The notes beneath the pieces were generated by a model that was given only the letters and a program-made list of their open reading frames with translations, did not search any database and was not told where the DNA came from. A DNA stretch of 64,000 nt from Rhodobacter sp. SGA-6-6 (lineage in GTDB: Bacteria; Pseudomonadota; Alphaproteobacteria; Rhodobacterales; Rhodobacteraceae). The position numbers and the translations under genes are program-made. Positions within the stretch are counted from its first letter, which is position 1; each line of letters opens with the position of its first letter. Of the stretch, positions 27,071 through 36,786 are shown piece after piece. The stretch lies in assembly GCF_011043545.1 (NCBI RefSeq), contig NZ_JAAKGP010000004.1:285642-349641 (forward strand), read 5' to 3'.

Positions 27071-27140
27071 GTCGCGCTCCGATCCTGTTGGCGGTGTCGT
27101 GGTGCAACGAACGGAAGGCGGGAAAGGTTCCGGCCGGCGG

Positions 27141-28097
27141 TCAGGCCAGCAGCCGGTCGCAGAACAGCCGGCCGATCTCGGGGAAGACCCCGGGGTGATC
27201 CTCGCAGATGTCCTTGCCCTGGGTCATCAGGCACAGGATCACCGGCGCGCGCCCGGGCAGCGCCACCCGGATCAGGTCGTGCTTGTAGTAGGAGGCGCGC
27301 TCCGCCCCGGTCCAGGAGTTCTGGCCGGCCTTGCTCCACAGCGTCGCCGCAGCGGGAACGCCGCCGCCCAGGAAGGTGTCCACCTGGAAATGCGGCAGCT
27401 TCGCCTCGGCGCTGGCGCGGTCGCGCAAGAGGATGTCCTGCGCCCGGCGGCGGGCGGCATCGGACAGCGGCACCTCGCCGGCGAAGATCTCGAAGAACAG
27501 CCGGGCCGAAGCCAGCGGCGTCAGCGCGTTCAGGTATTCGCCCGCGGCCCCGGCATATTGCGCCTCGCGGCCATAGCGGGCGTCGTCCATCAGCTTCTGC
27601 GAGATGTTGCACTGCGCGAAATCCGGCGCGAATGCCGCCCAAGTCCCGCCGGTGAAGAAGCGGTTCAGCGCCTCGCGCTTCCCGCGCCATTCGTCGAATT
27701 CTGCGCCCGACAGCAGCGTGTCGCCGGTGGTGCCGGTGATCAGGTCGATCACATAGTTGGTGGCGGTGTTCGACGACCACAGGATCATGTCGCGTATCGC
27801 CCGCGACAGTTCTTCATGGTCGGCCAAGTGGCCGGTCTCGATGGCGTGCAGCACATGGACCAGGTGGAAGGCCTTCACCAGGCTGCACGGGTAGCAGCGC
27901 CAGTCGCCGCGGTAGGCGAAGCCGTCGGGCTGCACGCCGGGCCCGTTCTCGCGCAGGGCGACGAAGCCGAAATTGTCGGGCCGCAGGCCCTTGCCGGCGT
28001 AGCGGTCGAGCAGCTCTCCGGCAAGGCCCTCGCAGCGGGCGGTCCAGTCGGCGTCTGGTCTGAAGAACATGGGAAAGGCTTTCTTGGAGGGGAACAT
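27141..28097 (-). CDS. Serine hydrolase of the class A beta-lactamase-like fold, cytosolic
   Basis: 318 residues, no signal peptide. The nucleophile motif S72-x-x-K75 (CSLVKAFHL), an SxN element in WSSNTATN (108-110) and a K-A-G in LWSKAGQNSW in place of KTG are arranged as in class A beta-lactamase-like hydrolases. ATG at 28097 overlaps the ATPase stop (TGATG), so it is the last gene of the peptide transporter operon. An ATG nine codons later is possible. Since it is cytosolic and coupled to a peptide importer, a role in cleaving the imported peptide or amide is more likely than antibiotic resistance (inference). Confidence 0.8.
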   Translation of the reverse strand: MFPSKKAFPMFFRPDADWTARCEGLAGELLDRYAGKGLRPDNFGFVALRENGPGVQPDGFAYRGDWRCYPCSLVKAFHLVHVLHAIETGHLADHEELSRAIRDMILWSSNTATNYVIDLITGTTGDTLLSGAEFDEWRGKREALNRFFTGGTWAAFAPDFAQCNISQKLMDDARYGREAQYAGAAGEYLNALTPLASARLFFEIFAGEVPLSDAARRRAQDILLRDRASAEAKLPHFQVDTFLGGGVPAAATLWSKAGQNSWTGAERASYYKHDLIRVALPGRAPVILCLMTQGKDICEDHPGVFPEIGRLFCDRLLA

Positions 28098-29059
28098 CAG
28101 GCGGCCGGGACGGCCTTCCAGCAGCGGACGAGGCCGTCCTGCCCCAGCACCCGCATCGGCTGCGGCGCCTGGCAGGCGGCTTCGGCCAGCGGGCAGCGCG
28201 GCGCGAAGCGGCAGCCGGGCAGCACGGCGAAGGGATCGGGAATCTCGCCCGAGATCGGCTCGGCCATCGGCTGCGACCGCCGCACGTCCGGCACCGCGGC
28301 GATCAGCGCCCGGGTGTAGGGATGGGCGGCGGCGGCGAACAGCGCGGCGCTGTCCTGCAACTCGACGATCTCGCCCAGATACATCACCGCCACCCGGTCG
28401 CAGAGATAGCGCACCACGTTCATGTCGTGCGAGATGAAGACGATGGTCAGCCCCTTGTCGCGGTTCAGCCGCTTCAGCAAGTTGATGATCTGCGCCTGCA
28501 CCGAGGCATCCAGCGCCGAGACCGGCTCGTCGGCAACAAGGATTTCCGGGCCGGGGCACAGCGCCCGGGCGATGGAGACGCGCTGGCGCTGGCCGCCCGA
28601 CAGCGCATGGGGGAACTTCAGCGCCGTCTCCGGCACCAGCCCGACCTCCGCCAGGATCTCCTGCACCCGGGCGCCGCGCGCGGCGCGGGACAGCTGCGGC
28701 TGGTAATGCGCCACCACCTCGGCCAGCTGCGCGCCGATGGTCATCCGCGGGTTCAGCGAGGAATAGGGGTCCTGGAACACCATCTGCAACCGCCCGGCGC
28801 GGTCCGGCCCGTCCAGCGGCCGGCCGTCGAACAGCACTGCGCCGCCGTCGGCGGGCTGCAGGCCGACGCCGATCCGCGCCAGCGTGCTTTTGCCGCAGCC
28901 GCTTTCGCCGACGATGCCGAGGATTTCGCCGCGGCGGACGGCCAGGTCCACCCCGCGCACCGCGTGCAGCCAGACCCGGCCGCGGCGGGCCAGCACGTCG
29001 CCGAGGTCGCGCTTGACCGGGAAGCGGCGCTCGACCTGGCGGAACTCAAGCTGCGGCAT
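28097..29059 (-). CDS. Oligopeptide-type ABC transporter ATP-binding protein (OppF-like)
   Basis: 320 residues. The Walker A is GESGCGKST, the Q-loop MVFQDPYSSLNPRMTIG, the signature LSGGQRQR and the Walker B EILVADEPVSALD. The C-terminal extension has CRFAPRCPLAEAAC. It pairs with the OppD-like ATPase encoded just upstream, overlapping it by 14 bp. The ATG at 29059 gives the standard N-terminus MPQLEFRQVERRF. It is coupled by a one-base overlap to the serine hydrolase gene. Confidence 0.92.
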   Translation of the reverse strand: MPQLEFRQVERRFPVKRDLGDVLARRGRVWLHAVRGVDLAVRRGEILGIVGESGCGKSTLARIGVGLQPADGGAVLFDGRPLDGPDRAGRLQMVFQDPYSSLNPRMTIGAQLAEVVAHYQPQLSRAARGARVQEILAEVGLVPETALKFPHALSGGQRQRVSIARALCPGPEILVADEPVSALDASVQAQIINLLKRLNRDKGLTIVFISHDMNVVRYLCDRVAVMYLGEIVELQDSAALFAAAAHPYTRALIAAVPDVRRSQPMAEPISGEIPDPFAVLPGCRFAPRCPLAEAACQAPQPMRVLGQDGLVRCWKAVPAA

Positions 29060-30041
29060 CGGAAACCTCGTCCAGGATGCAGGCGTCCAGATGGCCGGGG
29101 GCGGCGCCGGCGCGGGGCGCCAGCGGCGGCGGGTCGCCCAGGGTGCAGCGGGCCACGGCATGGGCGCAGCGGGGCGCGAAGCGGCAGCCGGGCGGCGGCG
29201 CGATGAGGCTGGGCGGCGCGCCCTCGATCGGGGTCAGCGCGCGGTCGCGGCCGACCTGCCCCGGCAGCGCCGCCAGCAGAGCGCGGGTGTAGGGATGCGA
29301 GGGCGCGTCCAGCACCTCGCGCACCCGGCCGGTCTCGACCAGGCGGCCGGCATACATCACCGCCATCCGGTCGCAGATCTGCGACACCACCCCCAGGTCG
29401 TGGGTGATCAGGATGATCGAGGTGCCAAGGCTGTCGCGGCGTTCCTTCAACAGCCGCAGGATCTGGTCCTGCACCGTCACGTCCAGCGCGGTGGTCGGCT
29501 CGTCGGCGATGATCAGCCGCGGCCGCAGCGCCAGCGCCATGGCGATCACCACCCGCTGCCGCAGCCCGCCCGACAGCTCGTGCGGGTAGGCCTCCAGCCG
29601 CCGCTCGGGCGAGGTGACCTGCACGTCGCGCAGCAGCTGCAGCGCCGCCGCCCGCGCCTCGGCCCGGCCGACCTTGCGGTGGCGCAGGATCACCTCGGCG
29701 ATCTGCTTGCCCACCTTCATCGTCGGGTTCAGCGCGGTCAGCGGGTCCTGGAAGATGAAGGCGGCGTCGCGGCCGCGGACCTGCGCCAGCTGACGCTCGG
29801 GCATCGCGGCCAGGTCGCCGACGCCATCGAGCAGGATCTGCCCGCCGGCGATGCGGGCCGCGGCGCCGCCGAACAGCCGCAGGATCGACCGGCAGGTGGC
29901 GGACTTGCCGCAGCCGCTTTCGCCGACGATGCCGAAGATCTCGCCCGGCTCGACGTCGAAGCTGACGCCGTCCACCGCCCGGGCGATGCCCGAGGGGCTC
30001 TGGAATTCGGTGCGCAGGTCGCGGATGCTGAGAAGGCTCAT
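29046..30041 (-). CDS. Oligopeptide-type ABC transporter ATP-binding protein (OppD-like)
   Basis: 331 residues. The Walker A is GESGCGKSA, with alanine where threonine is usual. The Q-loop is AFIFQDPLTALNPTM, the signature LSGGLRQR and the Walker B RLIIADEPTTALD. The C-terminal extension has CRFAPRCAHAVARC. It is the first ATPase of the operon, 3 bp after the DppC-like permease stop. The Walker A T-to-A change is seen in some OppD proteins and need not abolish function. Confidence 0.92.
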   Translation of the reverse strand: MSLLSIRDLRTEFQSPSGIARAVDGVSFDVEPGEIFGIVGESGCGKSATCRSILRLFGGAAARIAGGQILLDGVGDLAAMPERQLAQVRGRDAAFIFQDPLTALNPTMKVGKQIAEVILRHRKVGRAEARAAALQLLRDVQVTSPERRLEAYPHELSGGLRQRVVIAMALALRPRLIIADEPTTALDVTVQDQILRLLKERRDSLGTSIILITHDLGVVSQICDRMAVMYAGRLVETGRVREVLDAPSHPYTRALLAALPGQVGRDRALTPIEGAPPSLIAPPPGCRFAPRCAHAVARCTLGDPPPLAPRAGAAPGHLDACILDEVSDAAA

Positions 30042-30044
30042 GGC

Positions 30045-30866
30045 TTACCCCTTCGGCTTCAGCGCGGTGGACAGGCCCTCGCCCAGAAGCGCGAAGGCGA
30101 TGCCGATCCAGACGATGGCCAGCCCGGGGAAGATGGTCATCCAGGGCGCCTCGCGCATGAAATCTATGCTCTCGACGATCAGCAGGCCCCATTCCGGCGC
30201 CGGCGGCTGCACCCCCAGGCCGAAGAAGGACATGGCGGCGACGGCCTGCACCGTCAGCACCACGTCCGACATCGAATAGACCAGCGCCGGCGTCACCGCA
30301 TTGGGCAGGATGTGGCGCAGCATCACCCGCAGCCGGCCGAAGCGCAGCACCCGCGCCGCCTCGATGAATTCGAGGCGCGAGATCAGCAGCGTCTCGCCGC
30401 GCACGATCCGGGCGTAGCCGATCCAGTTCACGATGAAGAAGGCGATGTAGAGGTTGGTCTCGCTGGGTCCCAACACGCCGACGATGGCCAGAACCAGCAC
30501 ATAGAAGGGGAAGGCCCAGACGATGTCGGTCAGCCGCATCAGCAGCGCGTCGATCCGTCCGCCGGAATATCCGGCGGCAAGGCCGACCAGCACGCCGATG
30601 GCCATCGGGCCGAAGACGCAGACCAGCGCCAGCCGCAGGTCGTAGACCGCCCCCGCCAGCACCCGGGTGAAGATGTCGCGGCCGAAGTTGTCGGTGCCGA
30701 ACCAGTGCAGCGCCGAGGGCGGCTGCATCGCATTGGCGAAGTCCAGCGCGAAGGGATCGTAGGGCGACAAGAGCGGCGTCAGCACGGTGGCGGCGGCGGT
30801 GATCGCCATCATCGCCAGGCCGATGGCCCCGGCGGGGCTGCGCAAAAGGTTCCTCAGCATCCGCAT
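30045..30866 (-). CDS. ABC transporter permease (OppC/DppC-like)
   Basis: 273 residues with six predicted membrane spans. The first is at about 15-35, and the periplasmic signature HWFGTDNFGRDIFTRVLAGA follows. The cytoplasmic EAA loop is FIEAARVLRFGRLRVMLRHILPN. It forms the channel together with the permease encoded 3 bp upstream. The tight spacing with both neighbours places it in one operon from the receptor gene at 33392 down to the hydrolase at 27141. Confidence 0.93.
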   Translation of the reverse strand: MRMLRNLLRSPAGAIGLAMMAITAAATVLTPLLSPYDPFALDFANAMQPPSALHWFGTDNFGRDIFTRVLAGAVYDLRLALVCVFGPMAIGVLVGLAAGYSGGRIDALLMRLTDIVWAFPFYVLVLAIVGVLGPSETNLYIAFFIVNWIGYARIVRGETLLISRLEFIEAARVLRFGRLRVMLRHILPNAVTPALVYSMSDVVLTVQAVAAMSFFGLGVQPPAPEWGLLIVESIDFMREAPWMTIFPGLAIVWIGIAFALLGEGLSTALKPKG

Positions 30867-30869
30867 CGC

Positions 30870-31805
30870 CTACTCCAGCCGGACGCGCGGATCGGCCAGC
30901 GCATAGCAGATGTCGGTGATCAGGTTCACGATCACCACCATGACGGCGAAGAACACGGTCAGCCCGCGGATCACCGGCAAATCGCGCGAGACGATGGCGT
31001 CGATCAGCAGGCTGCCGAGGCCGGGGACCGAGAAGATCTTCTCCACCACCACGGTGCCGCCGATGATCCAGCTGACCCGGACGCCGATGATCGAGATGGT
31101 CGAGATCAGGCTGTTCGGCAGCACATGGCGCAGGAAGATCTCGCGCCCCCGCAGGCCCTTGGCGCGGGCGGTGTCGATGTAGTCGGCCTGCATCGTGTCG
31201 ATCAGCGCGGCGCGCAGGCTTTGCTGGATCAGCGCGGCGGTGGACAGGCCCACCACCAGCGAGGGCAGGAACAGCCGGTGCAGGTTGGCGAGGAAGCCTT
31301 CCCCCACTCCGCCGGTGGGGAACCAGCCCATGCCGAGCGCGAGGAACAGGATCAGCACGTAGCACAGCCAGAACGGCGGCATGGCGATCAGCACCACGAA
31401 GACCTGCCGGATCGCCACATCGGCCAGCCGGCCGCGGCGGGCGGCGGCGAAGATGGCGAAGGGCAGCGCGATCGCCAGCGCGATCACCGTGGAATAGGCG
31501 ACGATGGCCAGCGTATAGGGCAGCCGCGCCGCGACCAGCGCGATGATCGGCTGCTTGTGGAAGATCGAGACGCCGAAGCTGCCGGTGACGCAATCGCGCA
31601 GGAAATACAGGTATTGCACCCAGATCGGCCTGTCGAGGCCCCAGAGCTGGCGCATCGCCTCCAGTTCCTCGGCGCTGGCGCGGGTGCCCATGGCCCGCGA
31701 CGCCGGGTCGCCGGGCATGATCTGCAACAGGAGGAAGCTGAGCAGCGTGATCCCGATCAGCACGGGAACCAGCATCAGCAGGCGCTTGAGGATGGCGAGG
31801 AACAT
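30870..31805 (-). CDS. ABC transporter permease (OppB/DppB-like)
   Basis: 311 residues. MFLAILKRLLMLVPVLIGIT is the classical DppB N-terminal span. MPGDPASRAMG, LDRPIWVQYLYFL and the EAA loop YIDTARAKGLRGREIFLRHVLPN also match. The ATG at 31805 is chosen because it gives this standard N-terminus. The receptor gene lies 78 bp upstream, with a terminator-like hairpin in between, so permease mRNA is probably less abundant than receptor mRNA. Confidence 0.93.
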   Translation of the reverse strand: MFLAILKRLLMLVPVLIGITLLSFLLLQIMPGDPASRAMGTRASAEELEAMRQLWGLDRPIWVQYLYFLRDCVTGSFGVSIFHKQPIIALVAARLPYTLAIVAYSTVIALAIALPFAIFAAARRGRLADVAIRQVFVVLIAMPPFWLCYVLILFLALGMGWFPTGGVGEGFLANLHRLFLPSLVVGLSTAALIQQSLRAALIDTMQADYIDTARAKGLRGREIFLRHVLPNSLISTISIIGVRVSWIIGGTVVVEKIFSVPGLGSLLIDAIVSRDLPVIRGLTVFFAVMVVIVNLITDICYALADPRVRLE

Positions 31806-31836
31806 GGGCTCTCGGGGGCAACGGTCTTGGGGCAAT

Positions 31837-31865
31837 AAAAGCCCCGCCCCTCTGCGGGACGGGGC
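31837..31865 (-). terminator. Terminator-like hairpin after the receptor gene
   Basis: GCCCCG-CCC pairs with GGG-A-CGGGGC (31841-31865). On the minus strand it is followed by TTTTATTG and lies 19 bp past the receptor stop. It probably ends part of the transcripts before the permease genes, as between proX and proW. Confidence 0.75.
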
Positions 31866-31883
31866 ATGGCAGGATGCGTGGAC

Positions 31884-33392
31884 TCAGTCCGCCAGCGACA
31901 CTTCCTCAAGCCGGAAGTTCGAGGTCGGCAGCACCTCGAAGCCCTGCACGTCGTCCTTCGCCGCCCAGGCCGAGGCCGGGTGGTAGAGGAAGATGTAGGG
32001 CGCCTCGTCGTGCAGGATCTGCACCATCTCCTGGAACATCGCGCCGCGCTCGGGCCCGTTCAGGGTCTTGCGCTCTTCGGCATAAAGCTCGTTCAGCCGG
32101 TCGCTGTGCCATTCGGTGTGGTAGGCGTTGGCGCGTTCGGGATTGACCGCGACGAAGCCGATGATCTGGTCCGGGTCGATGGTGTCCGAGGTGGTGTAGG
32201 AGACCGACATGTCGTAGCTGCCGGACTTGGTGGTCTCCCACTGGGTGCCGCCTTCCAGCATCTGCACCTTCACCGTCACCCCCACCTGCTGCAGCATGGC
32301 CTGCAGCGCGATGGCGGCGTTGCGGCTGGTGGCGGCGCCGGAATCGACCAGAAGCTCGGCCTCGAAGCCGTCGGCATAGCCGGCCTCGGCCAGCAGTTCC
32401 TTCGCCCGGTCGGGATCGTAGGCATAGAGCGCCAGGTTCGGGTCGGCATAGGCCATCACCGGCATGGCCGAGGCCGCCGGCTTGCCGGCGCCGTAAAGCA
32501 CGCCCTGCACCAGCGCGTCCTTGTCGATGGCAAGGTTCAGCGCCTGCCGCACCCTTTCATCGTCGAAGGGCTTCCGCTTGGTGTTCAGCTGCACGAAATC
32601 GGCGCGGTAGGGGATGGTCTGGCCGACGGTGATGCCGTCCTTGGCGTCCAGTTCCTTCAGCTGGTTCAGCGGCGGGTCCAGCGCGATGTCGACCTCGCCC
32701 GCCTCCAGCTTGATCACCCGGGCCGAGGGCTCGGTCACCACCTCCAGCACCGCCTCGTCGACGTGGGGCTTGCCCTCCTGCCAGTAATGCGGGTTCTTCG
32801 CCAGCTCGATCCGCGACCCGCGGGTCCAGGATTTCAGCATGAAGGGGCCCGATCCGACCGGCGCGTCGAAAAAGGCATCGCCCTTCGCCTCGACCTGCGC
32901 CTTGGGCAGGATGGCGGCGGCGAACAGCGCCAGGTTGTTGAAGGCCGGGGTGAAGGGCTCGGCCAGCGTCATCACGATCTCATGGTCGCTGACGATCTCG
33001 AAGCCGGTGATCGGACGGTAGAAGCGGCCCCAGCCCGAGGCTTCGGAGGCCGCGCGCTCGATGGAAAACTTCACGTCCTCGGCGGTGACCGGGGTGCCGT
33101 CCGAGAACTTCGCCTCGCGCAGCTTGAAGGTCAGCGTCAGCCCGTCCTCCGAGACGGTCCAGCTTTCGGCCAGCCCCGGCTCCAGCCCCTCGCCGGTGCG
33201 GTCGGGGCGGATCAGCGTGTCGAAGATCAGAAGCTGGGTCCAGATCGAGCCGTTGTCGCTGGAGGCGATGGGGTCGAGGCTGAGCGGGTCGAAACCCATG
33301 GCCACGCGCAGGGTATCGGCCGGGGCGGCAAGGCCGGTCATCGCAAGGGCCGAGGCCAGCAGCAGCGCTTTCATGTTCAGTCGGGGGATCAT
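31884..33392 (-). CDS. Peptide-type ABC transporter substrate-binding protein (SBP family 5)
   Basis: 502 residues with a signal peptide (about 1-24, MIPRLNMKALLLASALAMTG). The family-5 core follows: GFDPLSLDPIASSDNGS, LAESWTVSEDGLTLTFKLRE and FSDGTPVTAEDV. It is the periplasmic receptor of the second peptide transporter. GGAGAACCTCC precedes the ATG at 33392; a second ATG six codons later is possible. Divergent from the LysR gene across 120 bp, where the shared control region must lie. Confidence 0.92.
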   Translation of the reverse strand: MIPRLNMKALLLASALAMTGLAAPADTLRVAMGFDPLSLDPIASSDNGSIWTQLLIFDTLIRPDRTGEGLEPGLAESWTVSEDGLTLTFKLREAKFSDGTPVTAEDVKFSIERAASEASGWGRFYRPITGFEIVSDHEIVMTLAEPFTPAFNNLALFAAAILPKAQVEAKGDAFFDAPVGSGPFMLKSWTRGSRIELAKNPHYWQEGKPHVDEAVLEVVTEPSARVIKLEAGEVDIALDPPLNQLKELDAKDGITVGQTIPYRADFVQLNTKRKPFDDERVRQALNLAIDKDALVQGVLYGAGKPAASAMPVMAYADPNLALYAYDPDRAKELLAEAGYADGFEAELLVDSGAATSRNAAIALQAMLQQVGVTVKVQMLEGGTQWETTKSGSYDMSVSYTTSDTIDPDQIIGFVAVNPERANAYHTEWHSDRLNELYAEERKTLNGPERGAMFQEMVQILHDEAPYIFLYHPASAWAAKDDVQGFEVLPTSNFRLEEVSLAD

Positions 33393-33512
33393 GGAGGTTC
33401 TCCTTAACCTGTTGTGGGGCGCATTCCTTGGGGTCCCGATGCAGGCTGCGCGGCCGACTCGGGTTGCGGAAATCATGTTAGACAGCCGGGAGACGGCAGA
33501 ATAATAATAAAT

Positions 33513-34415
33513 ATGCGGCCCACTATCAGCAGGTTGATGATGAACCTTCGCGACATGGAACTTTTCGGCACGCTGATGCGGGTCGGCACGACCACCGAGA
33601 CCGCGCGGCTGCTGGGGATCTCGCAGCCCGGGGTCAGCGGGCAGCTCAAGAGGCTGGAAAGCCGGCTGGGCATCTCGCTGTTCCACCGCACCGGCAACCG
33701 GCTGGAACCGACGCGCGAGGCGAACGAGCTTTTCGCCATGGCGCTGCCGATCTTCAGCACCCATTCCCATGTGCGCGCCAAGCTTCCCAGCCTGCGCGAC
33801 CTTGCGGAAAAGCCGGTGGCGATCTCGGCCACGCCGGCGCTGGTGGAAAGCTTCATCGGCCCGATCCTGATCCGCGCCGGATACCAGAACTGGCAGAAGC
33901 GCATCGTCCTGCGGGTCCATTCCCCCGAGGACGACCTGCGCAACGGCGAGGCCGACATCGGCCTGCAGATGGCGCTGCCGCCCAAGGCGGAATTCCAGGC
34001 CCATGCGGTGGGGCGGATCCCGCTGGTCGCCATCCTGCCCGAGGAGCATCCGCTGGCGCAGGCAACGGTGCTGACCTGCGCGATGATCGCCGCGCATCCG
34101 CTGGTCTGCTACAACCCCGACTGGTCGCCGATGGGCAGCACCATCCGCGCCGCCTTCCTTTCCCAGGGGCTGAGCTACGAACCCGCCTGCGCCGTGCCCT
34201 TCTGCGCCAATGTCTGCAGCATGGTGCGGGCCTGCGGCGGCGTCGGGATCGTCGATGCGATGACGGCGCGCGACTACGGGATGCGGGGGCTGGTCTCGCG
34301 CCCGATAAAGGACATGCCCGAGGTCTCGATCATCGCCTTCCACCGCCGCAACGAACCGATGCGGGCGCCGGTGCAGGACCTGCTGACTGCCTTCCTGGAA
34401 GGGACCGCGGGCTGA
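33513..34415 (+). CDS. LysR-family transcriptional regulator
   Basis: 300 residues. N-terminal winged helix-turn-helix with ETARLLGISQPGVSGQLKRL and LFHRTGNRLEPT, then a two-lobed periplasmic-binding-type effector domain (about 95-295). It stands divergent to the peptide-transporter operon, the usual LysR layout, so it probably activates that operon in response to its substrate or a breakdown product. Start taken at the ATG at 33513 in an AT-rich patch without a clear ribosome site; the ATGs at 33537/33540 give a form eight or nine residues shorter and are plausible. Confidence 0.87.
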   Translation: MRPTISRLMMNLRDMELFGTLMRVGTTTETARLLGISQPGVSGQLKRLESRLGISLFHRTGNRLEPTREANELFAMALPIFSTHSHVRAKLPSLRDLAEKPVAISATPALVESFIGPILIRAGYQNWQKRIVLRVHSPEDDLRNGEADIGLQMALPPKAEFQAHAVGRIPLVAILPEEHPLAQATVLTCAMIAAHPLVCYNPDWSPMGSTIRAAFLSQGLSYEPACAVPFCANVCSMVRACGGVGIVDAMTARDYGMRGLVSRPIKDMPEVSIIAFHRRNEPMRAPVQDLLTAFLEGTAG

Positions 34416-34432
34416 GGCCGGTGAAAAGGAAA

Positions 34433-34461
34433 GCGCAGCGCACCCCGGGGATGCGCTGCGC
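34433..34461. terminator. Bidirectional terminator between lysR and livK
   Basis: GCGCAGCGCA (34433-34442) and TGCGCTGCGC (34452-34461) form a perfect 10-bp stem. The plus side is followed by CGTTCTTTA, and the minus side ends toward AAAAGG on the plus strand, giving TTTTC. It separates the convergent LysR and livK genes. Confidence 0.85.
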
Positions 34462-34491
34462 CGTTCTTTACCGGGCAGGCCCGGTCAGCGG

Positions 34492-35607
34492 TTACTTGGC
34501 GAAGTAGCTGTATTTGCCGTCTTCGCCCTGTTTCCACTCATACATGATGTAGTCCGGGCGGGTGATGTCGCCCTTCTCGTTGAACGACAGCTCGCCCAGA
34601 ACGGTCTGGAACGGGCCGTTGGCCTTCAGCGACTCGGCGATCGCCATGGTGTCGTTCGACCCGGCCGCCGCCGCAGCCGCAGCCACGGCCTGCACCGCGG
34701 CGTAGGAGTAGAGCGTGTAGGCCTCGGGCTCGAAGCCCTCGGCGCGGAAGGTCTCGACCAGGGCCTGGGCCTCGGGGCGCAGGCGCGGATCGGGGGCGAA
34801 GGTGTTCATCGTGCCCGCGACCGCATCGCCGGCGATGGCGGCCAGTTCGTTCGACACGATGCCGTCGCCCGACATCAGCGGCGCGGTCAGCCCCTGGTCG
34901 GCCATCTGGCGGATCAGCAGGCCGGCCTCGGTGTGCAGGCCGCCGTAGTAGACCAGCGTCACGCCGGCTTCCTTCATCTTGGCGATCAGCGCCGAGAAGT
35001 CCTTGTCGCCGGCGTTGATGCCTTCATACATCACCTCGGTCACGCCGCCGGCGTTCATCGCCGCCTTGGTCAGGTCGGCAAGGCCCTGGCCGTAGGGGGT
35101 CTTGTCATGGACCACGGCGATCTTGGCGTCCTTGAAATGCTCGGCGATATAGGCGCCGGCGACATCGCCCTGCTGGTCGTCGCGGCCGCAGGTGCGGAAG
35201 GTGTTCCACAGCCCGCGCTCGGTATAGACCGGGTTGGTCGCCGCCGGGGACATCTCCAGGATGCCGTTCTCGGCATAGACTTCCGAGGCCGGGATCGACA
35301 CGCCCGAGTTGAAGTGGCCGATCACCACGCTGACGCCGTCGGCCACGAACTTGTTGGCGACCGAGACGCCCTGTTTCGGGTCGGACTGGTCGTCGCCGAG
35401 GACGATGGTGATCTGCTCGCCGTTCATGCCGCCGGCGGCGTTGATGTCGGCGATGGCCTTTTCGGCGCCCTTCTGGATCTGCGCGCCGAAGGCGGCGTTG
35501 GGGCCGGTCAGCGGCGCGCCCACGGCGAAGATGACATCGGCCCAGGCGGTGCCCGCAAGCCCCATCGAGGCCGCAAGGGCAAGGGCCGAAAGGACGGATT
35601 TCTTCAT
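34492..35607 (-). CDS. livK: Branched-chain amino acid-type ABC transporter substrate-binding protein (LivK-like)
   Basis: 371 residues with a signal peptide ([19 protein letters not shown]..., cleavage near AWA-D). The Leu/Ile/Val-binding fold core is [40 protein letters not shown] and [18 protein letters not shown]. It is the periplasmic receptor for LivHMGF. Unusually for an abundant receptor it is encoded last in the cluster, 109 bp after the small membrane protein gene, and may have its own promoter there. AGGGAG precedes the ATG. Confidence 0.93.
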   Translation of the reverse strand: MKKSVLSALALAASMGLAGTAWADVIFAVGAPLTGPNAAFGAQIQKGAEKAIADINAAGGMNGEQITIVLGDDQSDPKQGVSVANKFVADGVSVVIGHFNSGVSIPASEVYAENGILEMSPAATNPVYTERGLWNTFRTCGRDDQQGDVAGAYIAEHFKDAKIAVVHDKTPYGQGLADLTKAAMNAGGVTEVMYEGINAGDKDFSALIAKMKEAGVTLVYYGGLHTEAGLLIRQMADQGLTAPLMSGDGIVSNELAAIAGDAVAGTMNTFAPDPRLRPEAQALVETFRAEGFEPEAYTLYSYAAVQAVAAAAAAAGSNDTMAIAESLKANGPFQTVLGELSFNEKGDITRPDYIMYEWKQGEDGKYSYFAK

Positions 35608-35716
35608 TGGAAAACTCCCTGTTTGCGCGGAACCCTTCGTCGTCTGTCAGCCGCAGGTGGTCCGCCACCCTGCCGCTGCGCCTGCCGCCCGCAGGTGTGG
35701 GGGCGGCGGAAGCCGA

Positions 35717-36060
35717 TCATTTCGGGACCCAGCTGAAGGGCGAGGTCTTGCGGTAGAGCCAGTAGTATTGCGTCGTCATCTGCCGCGTCCGCGTGAAACG
35801 GTATCCCGCATAAGCAAAGACCATCAGGATCGCCGTATCCACAAGATAATAGTGCAGCGACAGGAAGGTCCCCTCGAAAAGCGCGTGGTGGATGAAGCGA
35901 ATTGCCACACCCAGCAGCGCCACATAGGCGGCCAGCACGCCAAGCCCGCTCCAGCTTTCCGCCGCCGCCCGGCCGGTGCGCCAGGCCGTCCATCCGCCCA
36001 TCACGAAGGTGATCAGCGCGAAGGTCAGGACCGAGCTTTCCTCGTAGAGAATACCCTGCA

Positions 36061-36061
<1 letters not shown>
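35717..36061 (-). CDS. Small membrane protein of the liv cluster (DUF6867-like)
   Basis: 114 residues with three predicted membrane spans (about 10-24, 38-58, 68-90) and a basic, aromatic C-terminal tail (RFTRTRQMTTQYYWLYRKTSPF). Its ATG overlaps the livF stop by one base, so it is made with the transporter. From memory, a protein of this type recurs beside alphaproteobacterial liv operons under the label DUF6867; no function is established. It may modulate or help assemble the LivHM channel (inference). Confidence 0.7.

Positions 36062-36782
<721 letters not shown>

Positions 36783-36786
<4 letters not shown>

Noticed and set aside
26199..27655. A 464-codon plus-strand frame across the proX upstream region and the PNPOx-fold gene
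   Set aside because: It crosses a strong terminator and is antisense to two recognised genes. The composition is typical of a shadow frame.
27141..28097. Beta-lactamase resistance gene
   Set aside because: No signal peptide, KTG altered to KAG and operon placement with a peptide importer argue against a secreted antibiotic-hydrolysing enzyme.
28753..31838. Very long open frames of about 1000 codons on both strands across the peptide transporter operon
   Set aside because: They are shadows of four clearly recognised ABC genes in the minus strand. Their products show no domain and low-complexity composition.
33393..34343. N-terminal extension of the peptide receptor into the LysR gene
   Set aside because: The extension is antisense to lysR. 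A good ribosome site and signal peptide mark the ATG at 33392.
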